The notes beneath the pieces are model-generated. The model made no database searches and was not told the DNA's origin. It saw only the letters and a program-made list of their open reading frames with translations. A stretch of 64,000 nucleotides of DNA. It comes from Aplectana chamaeleonis (lineage: Eukaryota > Nematoda > Chromadorea > Rhabditida > Cosmocercidae). The stretch covers positions 186,001-250,000 of the forward strand of contig JAPDOI010000121.1 of NCBI GenBank assembly GCA_029168955.1, written 5' to 3'. The position numbers and the translations under genes are program-made. Shown one piece after another: positions 29,301 to 38,741 of the stretch; positions within the stretch are counted from its first letter, which is position 1; each line of letters begins with the position of its first letter.

Positions 29301-32056
29301 CGGCGCTCGGCGCAGTCGCAGTTAGGTCCGACCCACTTTTCTCGGCGCTTGACGCATTTTCAGTTGGGTCCAGCGCACTTTTCCCGGCGCACTCCCAGTT
29401 GGGTGCAACACACTTTCCCGGCGCACTCCCAGTTGCGTGCAACACACTTTTCCCGGCGCTCAGCGCACTCATATTTGGTCCCAGCGCACTTTTCCCGGCG
29501 CTCAGCGCACTCCCAGCTGGGTCCAACACACTTTTCTCAGCATTTGGCGCACTCCCAGTTGGGTCCGATCCACTTTTCTCGGCGCTCGGCGCACTCCGAC
29601 TTGGATCCAACACTCTTTTCTCAGCGCCTGACGCATTTCCAGTTGGGTCCAACACACTTTTCTTGGCGCTCGGCGCTCTCTCACTTGGGTCCAACACATT
29701 TTTTTTCGGCGCTCGGCGCAGTCGCAGTTAGGTCCGACCCACTTTTCTCGGCGCTTGACGCATTTTCAGTTGGGTCCAACACACTTTTCTCGGCGCTCGG
29801 CGCACCCCAGTTGGGTCCAACACACTTTTCTCGGTGCTCGGCGCACTCCCACTTGGATCCAACACACTTTTCTCGGCGCCTGACGCATTTCCAGTTGGGT
29901 CCAACACACTTTTCTTGGCGCTCGGCGCTCTCTCACTTATGTCCAACACATTTTTTTTTCGGCGCTCGGCGCAGTCGCAGTTAGGTCCGACCCACTTTTC
30001 TCGGCGCTTGACGCATTTTCAGTTGGGTCCAACACACTTTTCTCGGCGCTCGGCGCACCCCAGTTGGGTCCAACACACTTTTCTCGGTGCTCGGCACTCT
30101 CCCATTTGGGTCCAACAAACTTTTCTCGGCGCCCTCCCCGTTGGGTCCAGCGCACTTTTCCCGGCGCAGTCCCAGTTGGGTCCAGCGCATTTTTCCCGGC
30201 GCTCAGCGCACTCCCAGCTGGGTCCAACACACTTTTCTCGGTGCTCGGCGCACTCCCAGTTGGGTCCGACCCACTTTTCTCGGCGCCTGACGCATTTCCA
30301 GTTGGGTCCAACACACTTTTCTCGGCGCTCGGCGCACCCCAGTTGGGTCCAACACACTTTTCTCGGTGCTCGGCGCACTCCCACTTGGATCCAACACACT
30401 TTTCTCGGCGCCTGACGCATTTCCAGTTGGGTCCAACACACTTTTCTCGGCGCCTGACGCATTTCCAGTTGCGTCCAACACACTTTTCTCGGCGCCTGAC
30501 GCATTTCCAGTTGCGTCCAACACACTTTTCTCGGAGCGCGGCGCACCCCAGTTGGGTCCAACACACTTTTCTCGGCGCCTGACGCATTTCCGGTTGCGTC
30601 CAACACACTTTTCTCGGCGCGCGGCGCATTCCCGGTTTTGTCCAACACACTTTTCTTGGCGCTCGGCGCACTCCCACTTGGGTCCAACACATTTTTCTCG
30701 GCGCTCGGCGCAATCGCAGTTAGGTCCGACCCACTTTTCTCGGCGCCTGACGCATTTCCAGTTGGGTCCAACACACTTTTCTCGGCGCTCGGCGCACCCC
30801 AGTTGGGTCCAACACACTTTTCTCGGCGCGCGGTACATTCCCGGTTTTGTCCAACACACTTTTCTTGGCGCTCGGCGCTCTCCCATTTGGGTCCTACACA
30901 TTTTTCTCGGCGCCCTCCCAGCTGGGTCCAGCGCACTTTTCCCGGCGCAGTTCCAGTTGGGTCCAACACACTATACTCGGCGCTCGTCGCACTCCCAGTT
31001 GGGCACAACACACTTTTCTCGGCGCACTCCCAGTTGGGTTCAGCGCACTTTTTCCGGCGCTCGGCGCATTCCCGGTTGGGTCCAACACACTTTTCTTGGC
31101 GCTCGGCGCTCTCCCACTTGGGTCCAACACATTTTTTTCGACGCACGGCGCACTCCCAGTTGGGTCCAACACACTTTTCTCGGCGCGCGGCGCATTCCCG
31201 GTTGGGTCCAACACACTTTTCTTGGCGCTCGGCGCTCTCCCACTTGGGTCCAACACATTTTTTTCGACGCTCGGCGCACTCCCAGTTGGGTGCAACACAC
31301 TTTTCCCGGCGCTCAGCGCACTCTTATTTGGGTCCAGCGCACTTTTCCCGGCGCTCAGCGCAGTCGCAGTTAGGTCCGACCCACTTTTCACGGCGCTTGA
31401 CGCATTTTCAGTTGGGTCCAACACACTTTTCTCGGCGCTCGGCCGGCGCACCCCAGTTGGGTCCAAAACACTTTTCTCGGCGCGCGGCGCATTCCCGGTT
31501 TTGTCCAACACACTTTTCTTGGCGCTCGGCGCACTCCCACTTGGGTCCAACACATTTTTCTCGGCGCTTGGCGCAGTCGCAGTTAGGTCCGACCCACTTT
31601 TCTCGGCGCTTGACGCATTTTCAGTTGGGTCTAACACACTTTTCTCGGCGCACTCGCAGTTGGGTACGATCCACTTTTCTCGGCGGTCGGCGCACTCCCA
31701 CTTGGATCCAACACACTTTTCTCGGCGCCTGACGCATTTCCAGTTGGGTCCAACACACTTTTCTCGGCGCTCGGCGCACCCCAGTTGGGTCCAACACACT
31801 ATTCGCGGCGCGCGGCTCATTCCCGGTTTTGTCCAACACACTTTTCTTGGCGCTCGGCGCTCTCCCACTTGGGTCCAACACATTTTTCTCGGCGCTCGGC
31901 GCAGTCGCAGTTGGGTCCAACACACTTTTCTCGGCGCTTGGCGCACCCGCAGTTGGGTCCGATCCACTTTTCTCGGCGCTCGGCGCACTCGCAGTTGGGT
32001 CCTGTACATCCTCCCTGGTGCTTGGCGCACTCCTAACTGGGCCCCGCACATTCTCT
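20300..32056. repeat. Divergent flank of the 42-bp array with higher-order duplications
   Basis: Units are much more varied here. Common variants are CTGACGCATTTCCAGTTGCG, GGATCCAAC, GGTCCGATCC or GGTCCGACCC, and CCAGCGCACTTTT. Runs of different variants recur in the same order, giving higher-order repeats: a block of about 410 bp starts at 23363, 26531 and 29432 (spacings 3168 and 2901 bp), and another at about 26930-27400 recurs at about 30360-30830. The compact block CTCCCCGTTGGGTCCAGCGC recurs near 22050, 25645, 27477, 28008, 28246, 28435 and 30129. Confidence 0.85.
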
Positions 32057-32084
32057 GGTCACCGGTCAACGGTCACCGGTCAAC
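32057..32084. repeat. 14-bp direct repeat at the satellite edge
   Basis: GGTCACCGGTCAAC occurs twice without a gap, directly after the last recognisable half-unit of the array. It marks the junction with AT-rich unique sequence. Confidence 0.8.
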
Positions 32085-32846
32085 TCTTAGCCGTTTATTA
32101 TTATGTATGATTTCTCAAGCACTCCGGACGATTACTCCAAAACTCTCTTTACACCACACTTCTCAAACGCTGCGACTGCTGTTTTTGTTCTTTTCTTTTC
32201 GTGTGGGTCCTCTGCGGTTTTTTCTTTTTTATTCCATTCTTCTAACTGGTTATCGATTATAATTTATTTCACCGAATTGTTGAATATCAAACTCAATTTT
32301 TTCGAATTTTCATCTTCTGAAAATAGCGAACATACCAAAACATGAAATTTTCAAGTTAGTGAATTTTGAAAGTTATCGAGCTCCTTTTTCGATGATCTGT
32401 AGTTGCAGTAGTCGGATTTAAAATATTTCATTCAAGAAGTTCCCGAAGAAGTATCAGAACAACGTTTGAAATTAAGATTGTTCGTTCGAATAAATCTAGC
32501 GCGATTCAGTTCTGACCGAAATATGCAACTCTAACCCTTGCAATGCTTGTTGAGCAATATATTGGTGTACAATATTCTATATGTTAGAGTAATTTCGAAG
32601 GCCACTACAATGATAGCGCACTGGTGCTGGGCAAGGCCAATAGCGGCCCATGTTGAACGATTTTGTAGACCCACAGCATATACGTTGCACAGTTTTCCTC
32701 TGCCGGACGTCGACGGAACGGGCCCAGTTGGGGAAATCGGCAAACACAGTGGTGTGAAACCATCTCCGCGGGCGTTGGTTACAACGGTTGGGCAGGAGCC
32801 CCAATTCTCGGTAAGTATATACAGATGTACATGTGTATAACTGTGT
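32085..32846. other. AT-rich sequence beside the satellite
   Basis: Apart from the candidate exon ending at 32812, I see no gene, repeat family or RNA in this stretch. Base composition changes abruptly from GC-rich satellite to AT-rich DNA at about 32085. Confidence 0.6.
32538..32812 (+). CDS. Candidate 5' exon, not recognised
   Basis: An open stretch runs into a strong splice donor (TCG followed by GTAAGTAT at 32813). Read in the frame that starts at the ATG at 32538 it ends in phase 0, the phase needed to join the SH2 exon at 35620. The last part, roughly 45 residues rich in P, G and S, would suit a disordered N-terminal leader of a cytoplasmic tyrosine kinase. The opposite strand is also open over the same stretch, so this may be chance. 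I recognise no domain. It could instead be a lone exon of another gene or non-coding. The link to the kinase is inference only. Confidence 0.2.
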
Positions 32847-32985
32847 GTTAACTGTCGAGAATCGGGCAAGAAGTTGTCGGGGATTGCCGAGAATTGGGCG
32901 TTCTGAATCCTCTAGAGTCTGCGAAAGTTGTCCTGCTTATCGTACGCCTGCAGGACAACTTTTCGTCCGATTCTCGACAACTAGT
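32847..32985. mobile_element. Short fold-back MITE
   Basis: The two ends are inverted copies: TGTCGAGAATCGGGCAAGAA on the left against TTTTCGTCCGATTCTCGACA on the right, with GTTGTC/GACAAC just inside. The element is about 140 bp, has no coding capacity and could fold into a hairpin. The family is not recognised. Confidence 0.65.
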
Positions 32986-33322
32986 TTTACCACAGTAGTA
33001 TCTATATGGTAGCTAAAGATAAGTATCCATAGTGCAAAAGGCAAACGCTGCATGTTTTTTTTTTCAATATGCACTGCGTTTCATATTTGTGATTCCATCA
33101 TTAAACTTCGTGATTTCGCGTTGCGCTCTCACTGAAATGCTCTGAAGCGGCCACCCTCACAATAGGCGTCCTAGAAACCCACTATAGTAGGCTATTCATG
33201 GTACTCACCACCCTCCCCTCCCGCTCTGGCGAAGAGAAGACGGTGATTGTTTTCTTCGACCCTCCCGCGTCTCCCGCCACGCCATGACGGTTTTGCTCAA
33301 ATTGCCATGAGCCCCTTCTAAA

Positions 33323-33545
33323 GTCTGTCTGAATGAGACTGCGCGCCCACGAGTTGGCTTGCGTTTCGAGTCACAGTCGCAAAAGCATTTTTCCAGATGA
33401 AATTTTCTATGGCTGCAGACAGCTGACTTGGATGTAATTCAAAATTCGTCTGATTTTCCTGCGAATTGATTCACAAGTTCAAAAAATGCCTTTGTTACAT
33501 CCGCTTGAAGCGACCTTGTGGGCGGACAGTCTCATTTGGACCGAC
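33323..33545. mobile_element. MITE with GAGACTG...CGCCCAC inverted ends (copy 1)
   Basis: The left end reads GAATGAGACTGCGCGCCCAC and the right end GTGGGCGGACAGTCTCATTT, an imperfect inverted pair about 28 bp long enclosing about 170 bp of non-coding DNA. A second member with the same ends is at 62787-63009, which supports a dispersed family rather than a chance hairpin. Confidence 0.7.
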
Positions 33546-33966
33546 TTTACAATTTACCGATTGACGCCATTCCGCGCGTTATAGGATAGGGCTGCGAAAT
33601 CGTGGAGTGCCGCCGTGCGACGCCAGGTGACCGGAGTCACACCGCGGCGTTCAACGGTAGTGCCAAGTCTTTGTTGATGGTGGGGTGATCGATGTTATCG
33701 GCTACTCTATCACAAGTCTGGTGGTTGCCGCACGCGACGTCGAATAGTATTGCCCAACGTCGGATAGCAAATTAACAGTGAAAGAGGCTATACTTTGCTA
33801 TAGATTGATCGGTAAATGGAAATATTCCCCCAAATCAGATATCATCAATCCCTGGAATGGGGAGGGGAGCCACGACGCTACTTGCACGCGGGAAAACGAA
33901 GAGAGAGTGGCTATTAATCAAATGATTTCGCCCCCGATTGCTGAGCGCGGCTTCCTAGATGATGAG

Positions 33967-34146
33967 CACTGCCGATATGGTGAATATAGCTGCGAAAGGG
34001 ATAGCTGCGGACCACTCAGCAGTCCGCGCGCCTGTCCCGTGCGCCCATCGATCACCACATTTCTCATGGGCGCACACGACGCAGCGCAGGCTGCTGAAGT
34101 GTCCGCAGCTATCTCTTTCGTGGATACCCCCGCAATATCTGGCAGC
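33967..34146. mobile_element. Fold-back MITE, nearly whole-length palindrome
   Basis: The left arm (GCGAAAGGGATAGCTGCGGA within it) pairs with the right arm (TCCGCAGCTATCTCTTTCGT) over about 75 bp each, around a short loop near 34050. Both strands are open over the element, which follows from its symmetry and does not indicate coding. Confidence 0.75.
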
Positions 34147-34899
34147 GTTATCGGTCATAGCTAAAATTCAATCTTGCACAGATTGGTTCGGGCGGATAAA
34201 CGGCGGAGCCGACGTTCATCACAAACACATAACAGTGATAAGGAGATTTTAATGTGATGAGCCCGATATTTGGTGCGTCAGCCGGCTCAGAATGAGGCAA
34301 GGAGGCTGTATCTCTTCACTTCAATTCTGAGTAACCACCGCCAACCCTCGCGATCAGCCACGGCGGCACCGCTGGGTCATTCATAGTCCATTGGAGGATC
34401 CAGAAATGCGAAAGTCTTGGAAAAACATTCATAGTCACCTCTCCGTCGGAACGGGTCGCTGTTACGGAAAAGGCGGCGAGGGCTATGAATAACTTAGGAA
34501 AGACTACAGACATTGATTACTCTTGTACGATACATGCATGTTTGAAAGCTTTCAGATCGCATAATACAAAAAAGTCTCCGCTACACCAGAAGACGTTCAG
34601 ATTTGCATTGCGACAACCAGCAACAATCGAAAGCCCTTATCATAGCTTTTCGACAGACGTCGGACGACTCGTTATCGAATTAAGAATATGTATCTACCCT
34701 TTCCCATCCGTCATATCTATCCTAGCTTATCACATTTGATATCGAGCCGTAGGAGGTCGGCAAAGAATGGAAGGGACTTGTTTCGATAGTACGTGAGCAT
34801 TGTGGTACCGCAGGTCTAACCCTCACCTCTAAGTTCTGCTCGGCCACAACTCTGTTTTACGGAGGTGTCAAGAAAAATTAAAGTACTCTTTCCTCGTAT
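34147..34899. other. Non-coding stretch, nothing recognised
   Basis: No exon with good splice sites, no RNA gene and no paired inverted ends were found. A minus-strand open stretch at 34316-34513 begins with a hydrophobic run but lacks splice or promoter support. Confidence 0.5.
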
Positions 34900-35443
34900 T
34901 TGAAGGCAGTGGTCGCGATGAATTATGCTTGTCTTCTTTTCCTCTCTAAACCCTTTTCCGGGTTTAGAGTAGCTGGACCTATAAGAAAAAAATCTCGAAA
35001 AACCGCTGTTTCGGGCCAAATTTGAATCCTCAACGTTCTTGTCTTTTGATGGTGGACGAGCCCACTCCAAATCAACGGCATCGATGATCTCTTATATCAT
35101 GAACATCAGCTGGCTCGAAATTGAATTTCAATCAATGAGCATTACTCGTCTAGTCAAAAACGTCGACTTAAGTGATTGCTTTCATTGTTCAACTGTTTTA
35201 ATAGGTAAATTTGCATCAATTTCATCCTCTGGATGTTGATGATTTCTGACTGCTAGGCATGAGACAGCAATCTTTTTGCGCGGGCTGTGCACGTGTGCAC
35301 GAACTGGCATCTTTGGGCCCTAGAAGCTTTAATTCTAGCCCGTTTTTCAGCGCGCTACCTTCATAGTTTTTAAGCTGTTTTCGATCTGAGCTAGTCTTTG
35401 TAGTTTTTTCGATAACGTTTTCCATCACGACCACTGCCTTTGA
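34900..35443. mobile_element. TTAA-family MITE flanked by TTGA
   Basis: The left end AGGCAGTGGTCGCGATGAA and the right end (reverse complement AGGCAGTGGTCGTGATGGAA) form inverted repeats, and each is preceded on the outside by TTGA. The AGGCAGTG start matches the TTAA elements further right, so this is a family member at a variant target. It lies just upstream of the first SH2 exon and carries no transposase. Confidence 0.7.
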
Positions 35444-35619
35444 AGTATGCACAAACTTGCGAGGACGTCTTCTGTATTGGAAAACTTCAGATTGGTATTA
35501 AGTGTTTCTATGTTCAGGACGAGCAGCATCGGGTGCTGAGGGTTGTATGGGAGGTAATGTCGTGTGCTATCCCCAGCTTTCTTCTACGTCACATTATCTG
35601 GAGCTTGAGCTTAGTTTAG

Positions 35620-35739
35620 GATTTGGAGAAAGAGGAGTACTATCACGGAATGATACCGATTGAAGATGTGAAGTCTGTGTTGAAGTCGACTGGTGACTTC
35701 TTAGTTAGAAAATCGGAGAATGAGATTAAATCGAATCCG
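35620..35739 (+). CDS. Tyrosine kinase exon: SH2 domain, first half
   Basis: Forty codons read DLEKEEYYHGMIPIEDVKSV and continue to GDFLVRKSE. This is the start of an SH2 domain: the YYHG entry, helix A, and the FLVR motif whose Arg binds phosphotyrosine. The acceptor is TTTAG at 35615-35619 and the donor GTCAGT at 35740; both junctions are phase 0. The YYHG(M/L)(I/L)P spacing and the direct SH2-to-kinase layout are typical of Fer/Fps-like cytoplasmic tyrosine kinases, a family expanded in nematodes. These act in the cytosol by docking to phosphotyrosine and phosphorylating tyrosines on partners. Symbol not assigned. Upstream exons are not certain. Confidence 0.85.
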
Positions 35740-35840
35740 GTCAGTCTCCATTATTAAGTAATAGTATTAGGTTGATGCAAAAGTATCCGGACTTTTCGCG
35801 ACTTTGAATCAAAAACATTTTCTTCAAAAACAAACAAGGC

Positions 35841-36152
35841 TCACCCAATAAAATAATTTCCATTACATTCAAGGATCCTACGCCATCGATTGGGCAGATC
35901 ATGAATTCCCGACGCGTAGAACTCTGGCTGCGTTGAGTCGAAGTGTTCTTCTAAGGCCATTTTGACGTTGTCATCGTTAGTGAGCTGTTTTCCATCCAGG
36001 TAGTGCTGCATCGAGCGGAACAGATGGTAGTCGGAAGGGGCAAGATCTAGGCTATATGGAGTGGCAGGAAGAACTTCCCAACCCGGGCCCAGCAGTTTCT
36101 GTTGGTTTACCCGAGAAACGTGTGGCCGAGCATTGTCCTAAACTAGGAGAAC
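35841..36152 (-). pseudogene. Mariner transposase, C-terminal fragment (left half)
   Basis: On the minus strand it reads DNARPHV, then YSLDLAPSDYHLFRSMQ, then LPNRWRRILECNGNYF to a stop. These are the last catalytic Asp region (D34D), the PSDYHLF motif and the usual C-terminus of mariner transposases. A stop codon lies just before DNARPH and the N-terminal two thirds are missing. It ends at the head-to-head junction near 36150. Confidence 0.85.
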
Positions 36153-36169
36153 AGTGGACCTGAGCCTGG

Positions 36170-36300
36170 GCTGAGGAGTTCTTCCCCACCCTTTAGATAG
36201 CCCAGGTCTCGCACCTTCTGAATACCGTCTGTTCCGCTCGATGCAGCACTTCCTGGAAGGAAAACTGTTCACTAACGATGACGAAGTCAAAATTGCTTTA
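36170..36300 (+). pseudogene. Mariner transposase fragment, part 1 (right half)
   Basis: The plus strand reads LAPSEYRLFRSMQHFLEGK and continues into a DDEVKIALL-type stretch, where the coding is cut at CTAG (36301). It continues in frame at 38625, after the inserted element. It is a different copy from the left half (HFLEGK here against HYLDGK there). Confidence 0.8.
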
Positions 36301-36458
36301 CTAGGGAACCTCGCCAGCCATGTACAGGCTTTTGAGAGCCTGTGAAAACTCCCTGATCAATTCGTGTACACTCTTTCCGATTCTGTCATTGGATTTTGCT
36401 ACTGACCTCAAGTTAACAAGTTATTACTGGTAAAATTACTACATTGTAATTCATAGTT

Positions 36459-36728
36459 TTCTCGTAATTCTCGTGTATGGATCGAGTGCTTTGTGATATG
36501 AACAGTAGAACAACAAAGACAAGGATATAAATGGTAATAAAGCCTACATTCTCGTAATTCTCGTGTATGGATCGAGTGCTTTGTGATATGAACAGTAGAA
36601 CAACAAAGACAAGGATATAAATGGTAATAAAGCCTACATTCTCGTAATTCTCGTGTATGGATCGAGTGCTTTGTGATATGAACAGTAGAACAACAAAGAC
36701 AAGGATATAAATGGTAATAAAGCCTACA
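36459..36728. repeat. Three tandem copies of a 90-bp repeat
   Basis: Three consecutive 90-bp units containing GTATGGATCGAGTGCTTTGT look identical by eye. The repeat lies inside the CTAG-flanked element. Perfect identity suggests a recent amplification or an assembly artefact. Confidence 0.9.
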
Positions 36729-36750
36729 TAATCCGAGAGCGGCGGTCCCC

Positions 36751-37233
36751 TTAAAGGCAGTGCTGCCGATAATCTTCAGTTTTGAGATTATTCGCTATAT
36801 TGATCAAGTGGCCCCCGGGTAGAACTAAAATGACGTAGAAGTCGAGAAAAACGGACCAGAAGTACACGAATTCCTTAAGTATCAGCCCGCCTCTTAAGTA
36901 TCACAGGAAGTGTTTGTTGTTACAGTGAAATCTTTTGTGGACCCGTCCTTTGCAATTCTCTAATCTCTGTTGCTCCGTTCTTTCCTTCAGACCCTAATTA
37001 ATACACTTTTGCCAGAAAAATATTCTTCCATTTTCGGTTAGCCCCATTTTTCACCCTGACAACCACCGTGAACACGTTCAAGCAATCGGACAACTAGTCC
37101 ATGTTATAGAATAATGTCACTGATTTACGACGTTTCTTGCCGTTTCTTCGTAATTTTGGTAACACTTGGAGGCCAACGCATTGTTTTATGTGGAAAACTC
37201 GGACACGAAAATCATCGTGAACACTGCCTTTAA
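36751..37233. mobile_element. TTAA-target MITE (reference copy)
   Basis: It is bordered by TTAA at 36751-36754 and 37230-37233. Inverted ends start AGGCAGTG and the right end reads ATCATCGTGAACACTGCCT. TTAA target choice is the hallmark of piggyBac-type transposition; no transposase is present. This copy supplies the unfilled sites (TTAA at 36874 and 36894, TCAA near 36808) that are occupied in the related copies at 43.5-45.9 kb. Confidence 0.8.
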
Positions 37234-37695
37234 CAAAAATGGGCAGGGCTTGAAGGACGCTCGCGCTAAAAATGCTTGCCGAAATGTCGCATTTTAAAAC
37301 ATTCATAAAATCTTCTGAAGTAGCGGAACACCTCAAAGGGCTAATTTTTCTTGTTCAGGAAGACAATTAAAACATTTTCAGCCCAAAAATACGAAAAACA
37401 ATGCTGGCCCCCGATCACCAAAATTGCATGTGGGGTACACCATGAAAAAAATTTGTAATCAAATTAGGGCGAGCTCGTTCAAAAGCCGATCCGGAAAAAC
37501 TTCTTCTTCTCGATCCACACACCGATTCAACGAAAACTGCTCGAGATAGTCGCGGTGATAACCTCCTACAAGCACTTTATGAACATTACACAAATTTCGT
37601 ATTAATAAATCTTTTATTCAGCATTGATGGTACATTGCAAGAAGTTCTACTTCTATATGTTTTCCGTGGAACATTACTACGTCCTTCAATGTTTC

Positions 37696-37955
37696 TTAAG
37701 AAGGTTCCGGAGCATCCATTTCATCGTAAGCATGATCCCAGTCGTCCTCCACAGGGGCGTTGTCGTCCAGCTCATCTCTAGTGTCAACTTCGACTTTGCT
37801 CATGACGCAGTCCCGGAGAACTAGTGCAAGACTCTCCGCTGTTTTCTCTTCGGCCCAGTTAACGTCGCTGCTCATAGACTGTCCGATTTTTCGCTCAGAG
37901 GATTGGAACAACATTTGTCGGTCAGAAGGCCATGACGATAGGATGATGTCCTTAT
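37696..37955 (-). CDS. Unrecognised minus-strand open segment with acidic tail
   Basis: The frame ends in a very acidic C-terminus (DELDDNAPVEDDWDHAYDE, then MDAPEPS and a stop). A possible AATAAA on the minus strand lies about 80 bp beyond the stop (plus-strand TTTATT near 37613). It sits inside the CTAG-flanked element, so it could be the last exon of that element's own protein or a captured host exon. No catalytic motif is visible and no upstream exon was identified. Confidence 0.3.
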
Positions 37956-38624
37956 TTTTTTATGTCGGCATTGACCTCGTGGTATGCACTTCATATCGAT
38001 TAGTGAACATTGATTGGTGGTTAAATTGTACTGGCAGCCATCTATGTACACAGGAATTTGAGCGCAGTTTGGTATTATGGAAAATACTCTAAAATTATCT
38101 CAATTTTTGAGTGTTCTGAAAATTTGGAAAGTGCTGCAAAAACAAAGCAAGTCAATCGTTTTGCCTACCCAATCATGGAAAAACGTTGTTATACCCATTT
38201 TTGAAGAGCAATGCATGTATTTTATCAATGACAGGAATTGAACTACTGATCGTCTGCCTATAACCTACGCTCCATACCTGCTGCTCCATCCAATGATAGC
38301 AACGTGGTGCGAAATAACTGTGAAGACTTCGAGGCAATGACTCATCACCGTCACTACAGGGGCCGCATCCGGCCCCAGATCTCCACTTTAGAGTTATTTA
38401 ATGCTGGATGTGGTGTGCCCAACATAAATATATCTACTAATATTGCACGAAATGGTGAAATTACCCTTAAATTGATAGCGAAATAACACTTTAACGAGTA
38501 ATAACTTGTCAACTTGAGATCCGTAGCAATTTCCAATGACAGAATCGGAAAGAGCGTGCCCGAAATGTCCACGAAGCACTAAGAGATCTCGAAAAGCTCA
38601 TACATGGGTAGTGGGGTTCCCTTG

Positions 38625-38741
38625 CTAGAAGTATACTTCGACGACTATAAACCGCCAGAGTTCTACGTGTCGGGAATTCATGATCTGCCCAATCGGTGGC
38701 GCAGGATCCTTGAATGTGATGGAAATTATTTTGATGGGTGA
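38625..38741 (+). pseudogene. Mariner transposase fragment, part 2 (right half)
   Basis: It continues the fragment cut at 36300 and reads YKPPEFYVSGIHDLPNRW, then RRILECDGNYFDG and a stop, the normal mariner C-terminus. The join across CTAG keeps the frame, which dates the CTAG insertion after the mariner. Confidence 0.85.

Larger units (their letters stand above)
1..32056. repeat. 42-bp tandem satellite array (about 760 units)
   Basis: The whole stretch is a head-to-tail array with a 42-bp period, visible by eye, and it runs off the left edge of the window. Each unit holds a near-palindrome GTTGGGTCCAAC, a run of four T, and a 7-bp direct duplication TCGGCGCTCGGCGC. The consensus is about 62% GC with four CpG, and the + strand is pyrimidine-rich (26 of 42), so strand asymmetry is constant over 32 kb. 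The consensus lacks TA, TGA and TCA, which leaves all six frames open. The 14-residue translations are GPTHFSRRSAHSQL, SNTLFSALGALPVG and VQHTFLGARRTPSW on plus, and CVGPNWECAERREK, VLDPTGSAPSAEKS and CWTQLGVRRAPRKV on minus. Indels of 1-2 bp occur every few units and shift frame, which argues against protein coding. No gene or intact transposon interrupts the array. Confidence 0.97.
36301..38628. mobile_element. CTAG-flanked element with about 135-bp inverted ends
   Basis: It starts CTAGGGAACC and ends GGTTCCCTTGCTAG. About 135 bp at each end are imperfect inverted copies; for example CCGATTCTGTCATTGGA on the left pairs with TCCAATGACAGAATCGG near 38536. CTAG is present at both borders, and removing 36305-38628 restores an open mariner frame, so CTAG (or the TA within it) is the duplicated target. 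A related single end lies at 39381-39500. No transposase was recognised, so the superfamily is open. Confidence 0.75.

Noticed and set aside
1..32056. Dozens of very long reading frames (up to 2081 codons) on both strands
   Set aside because: They are translations of a 42-bp satellite lacking stop trinucleotides; frames shift with each indel, all six frames are open, and there are no splice or start signals.
1..32056. CRISPR-like repeat array
   Set aside because: Units are contiguous with no unique spacers, and the rest of the window is eukaryotic.
1..32056. Telomeric or rDNA spacer repeat
   Set aside because: The unit is unlike the nematode telomere repeat TTAGGC, and no rRNA sequence adjoins it.
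32531..32869. 112-residue minus-strand frame
   Set aside because: Begins within the MITE at 32847 and shows no domain; kept only as an alternative to the plus-strand candidate exon.
33955..34252. Overlapping open frames on both strands
   Set aside because: The stretch is a fold-back MITE; symmetry makes both strands look alike.
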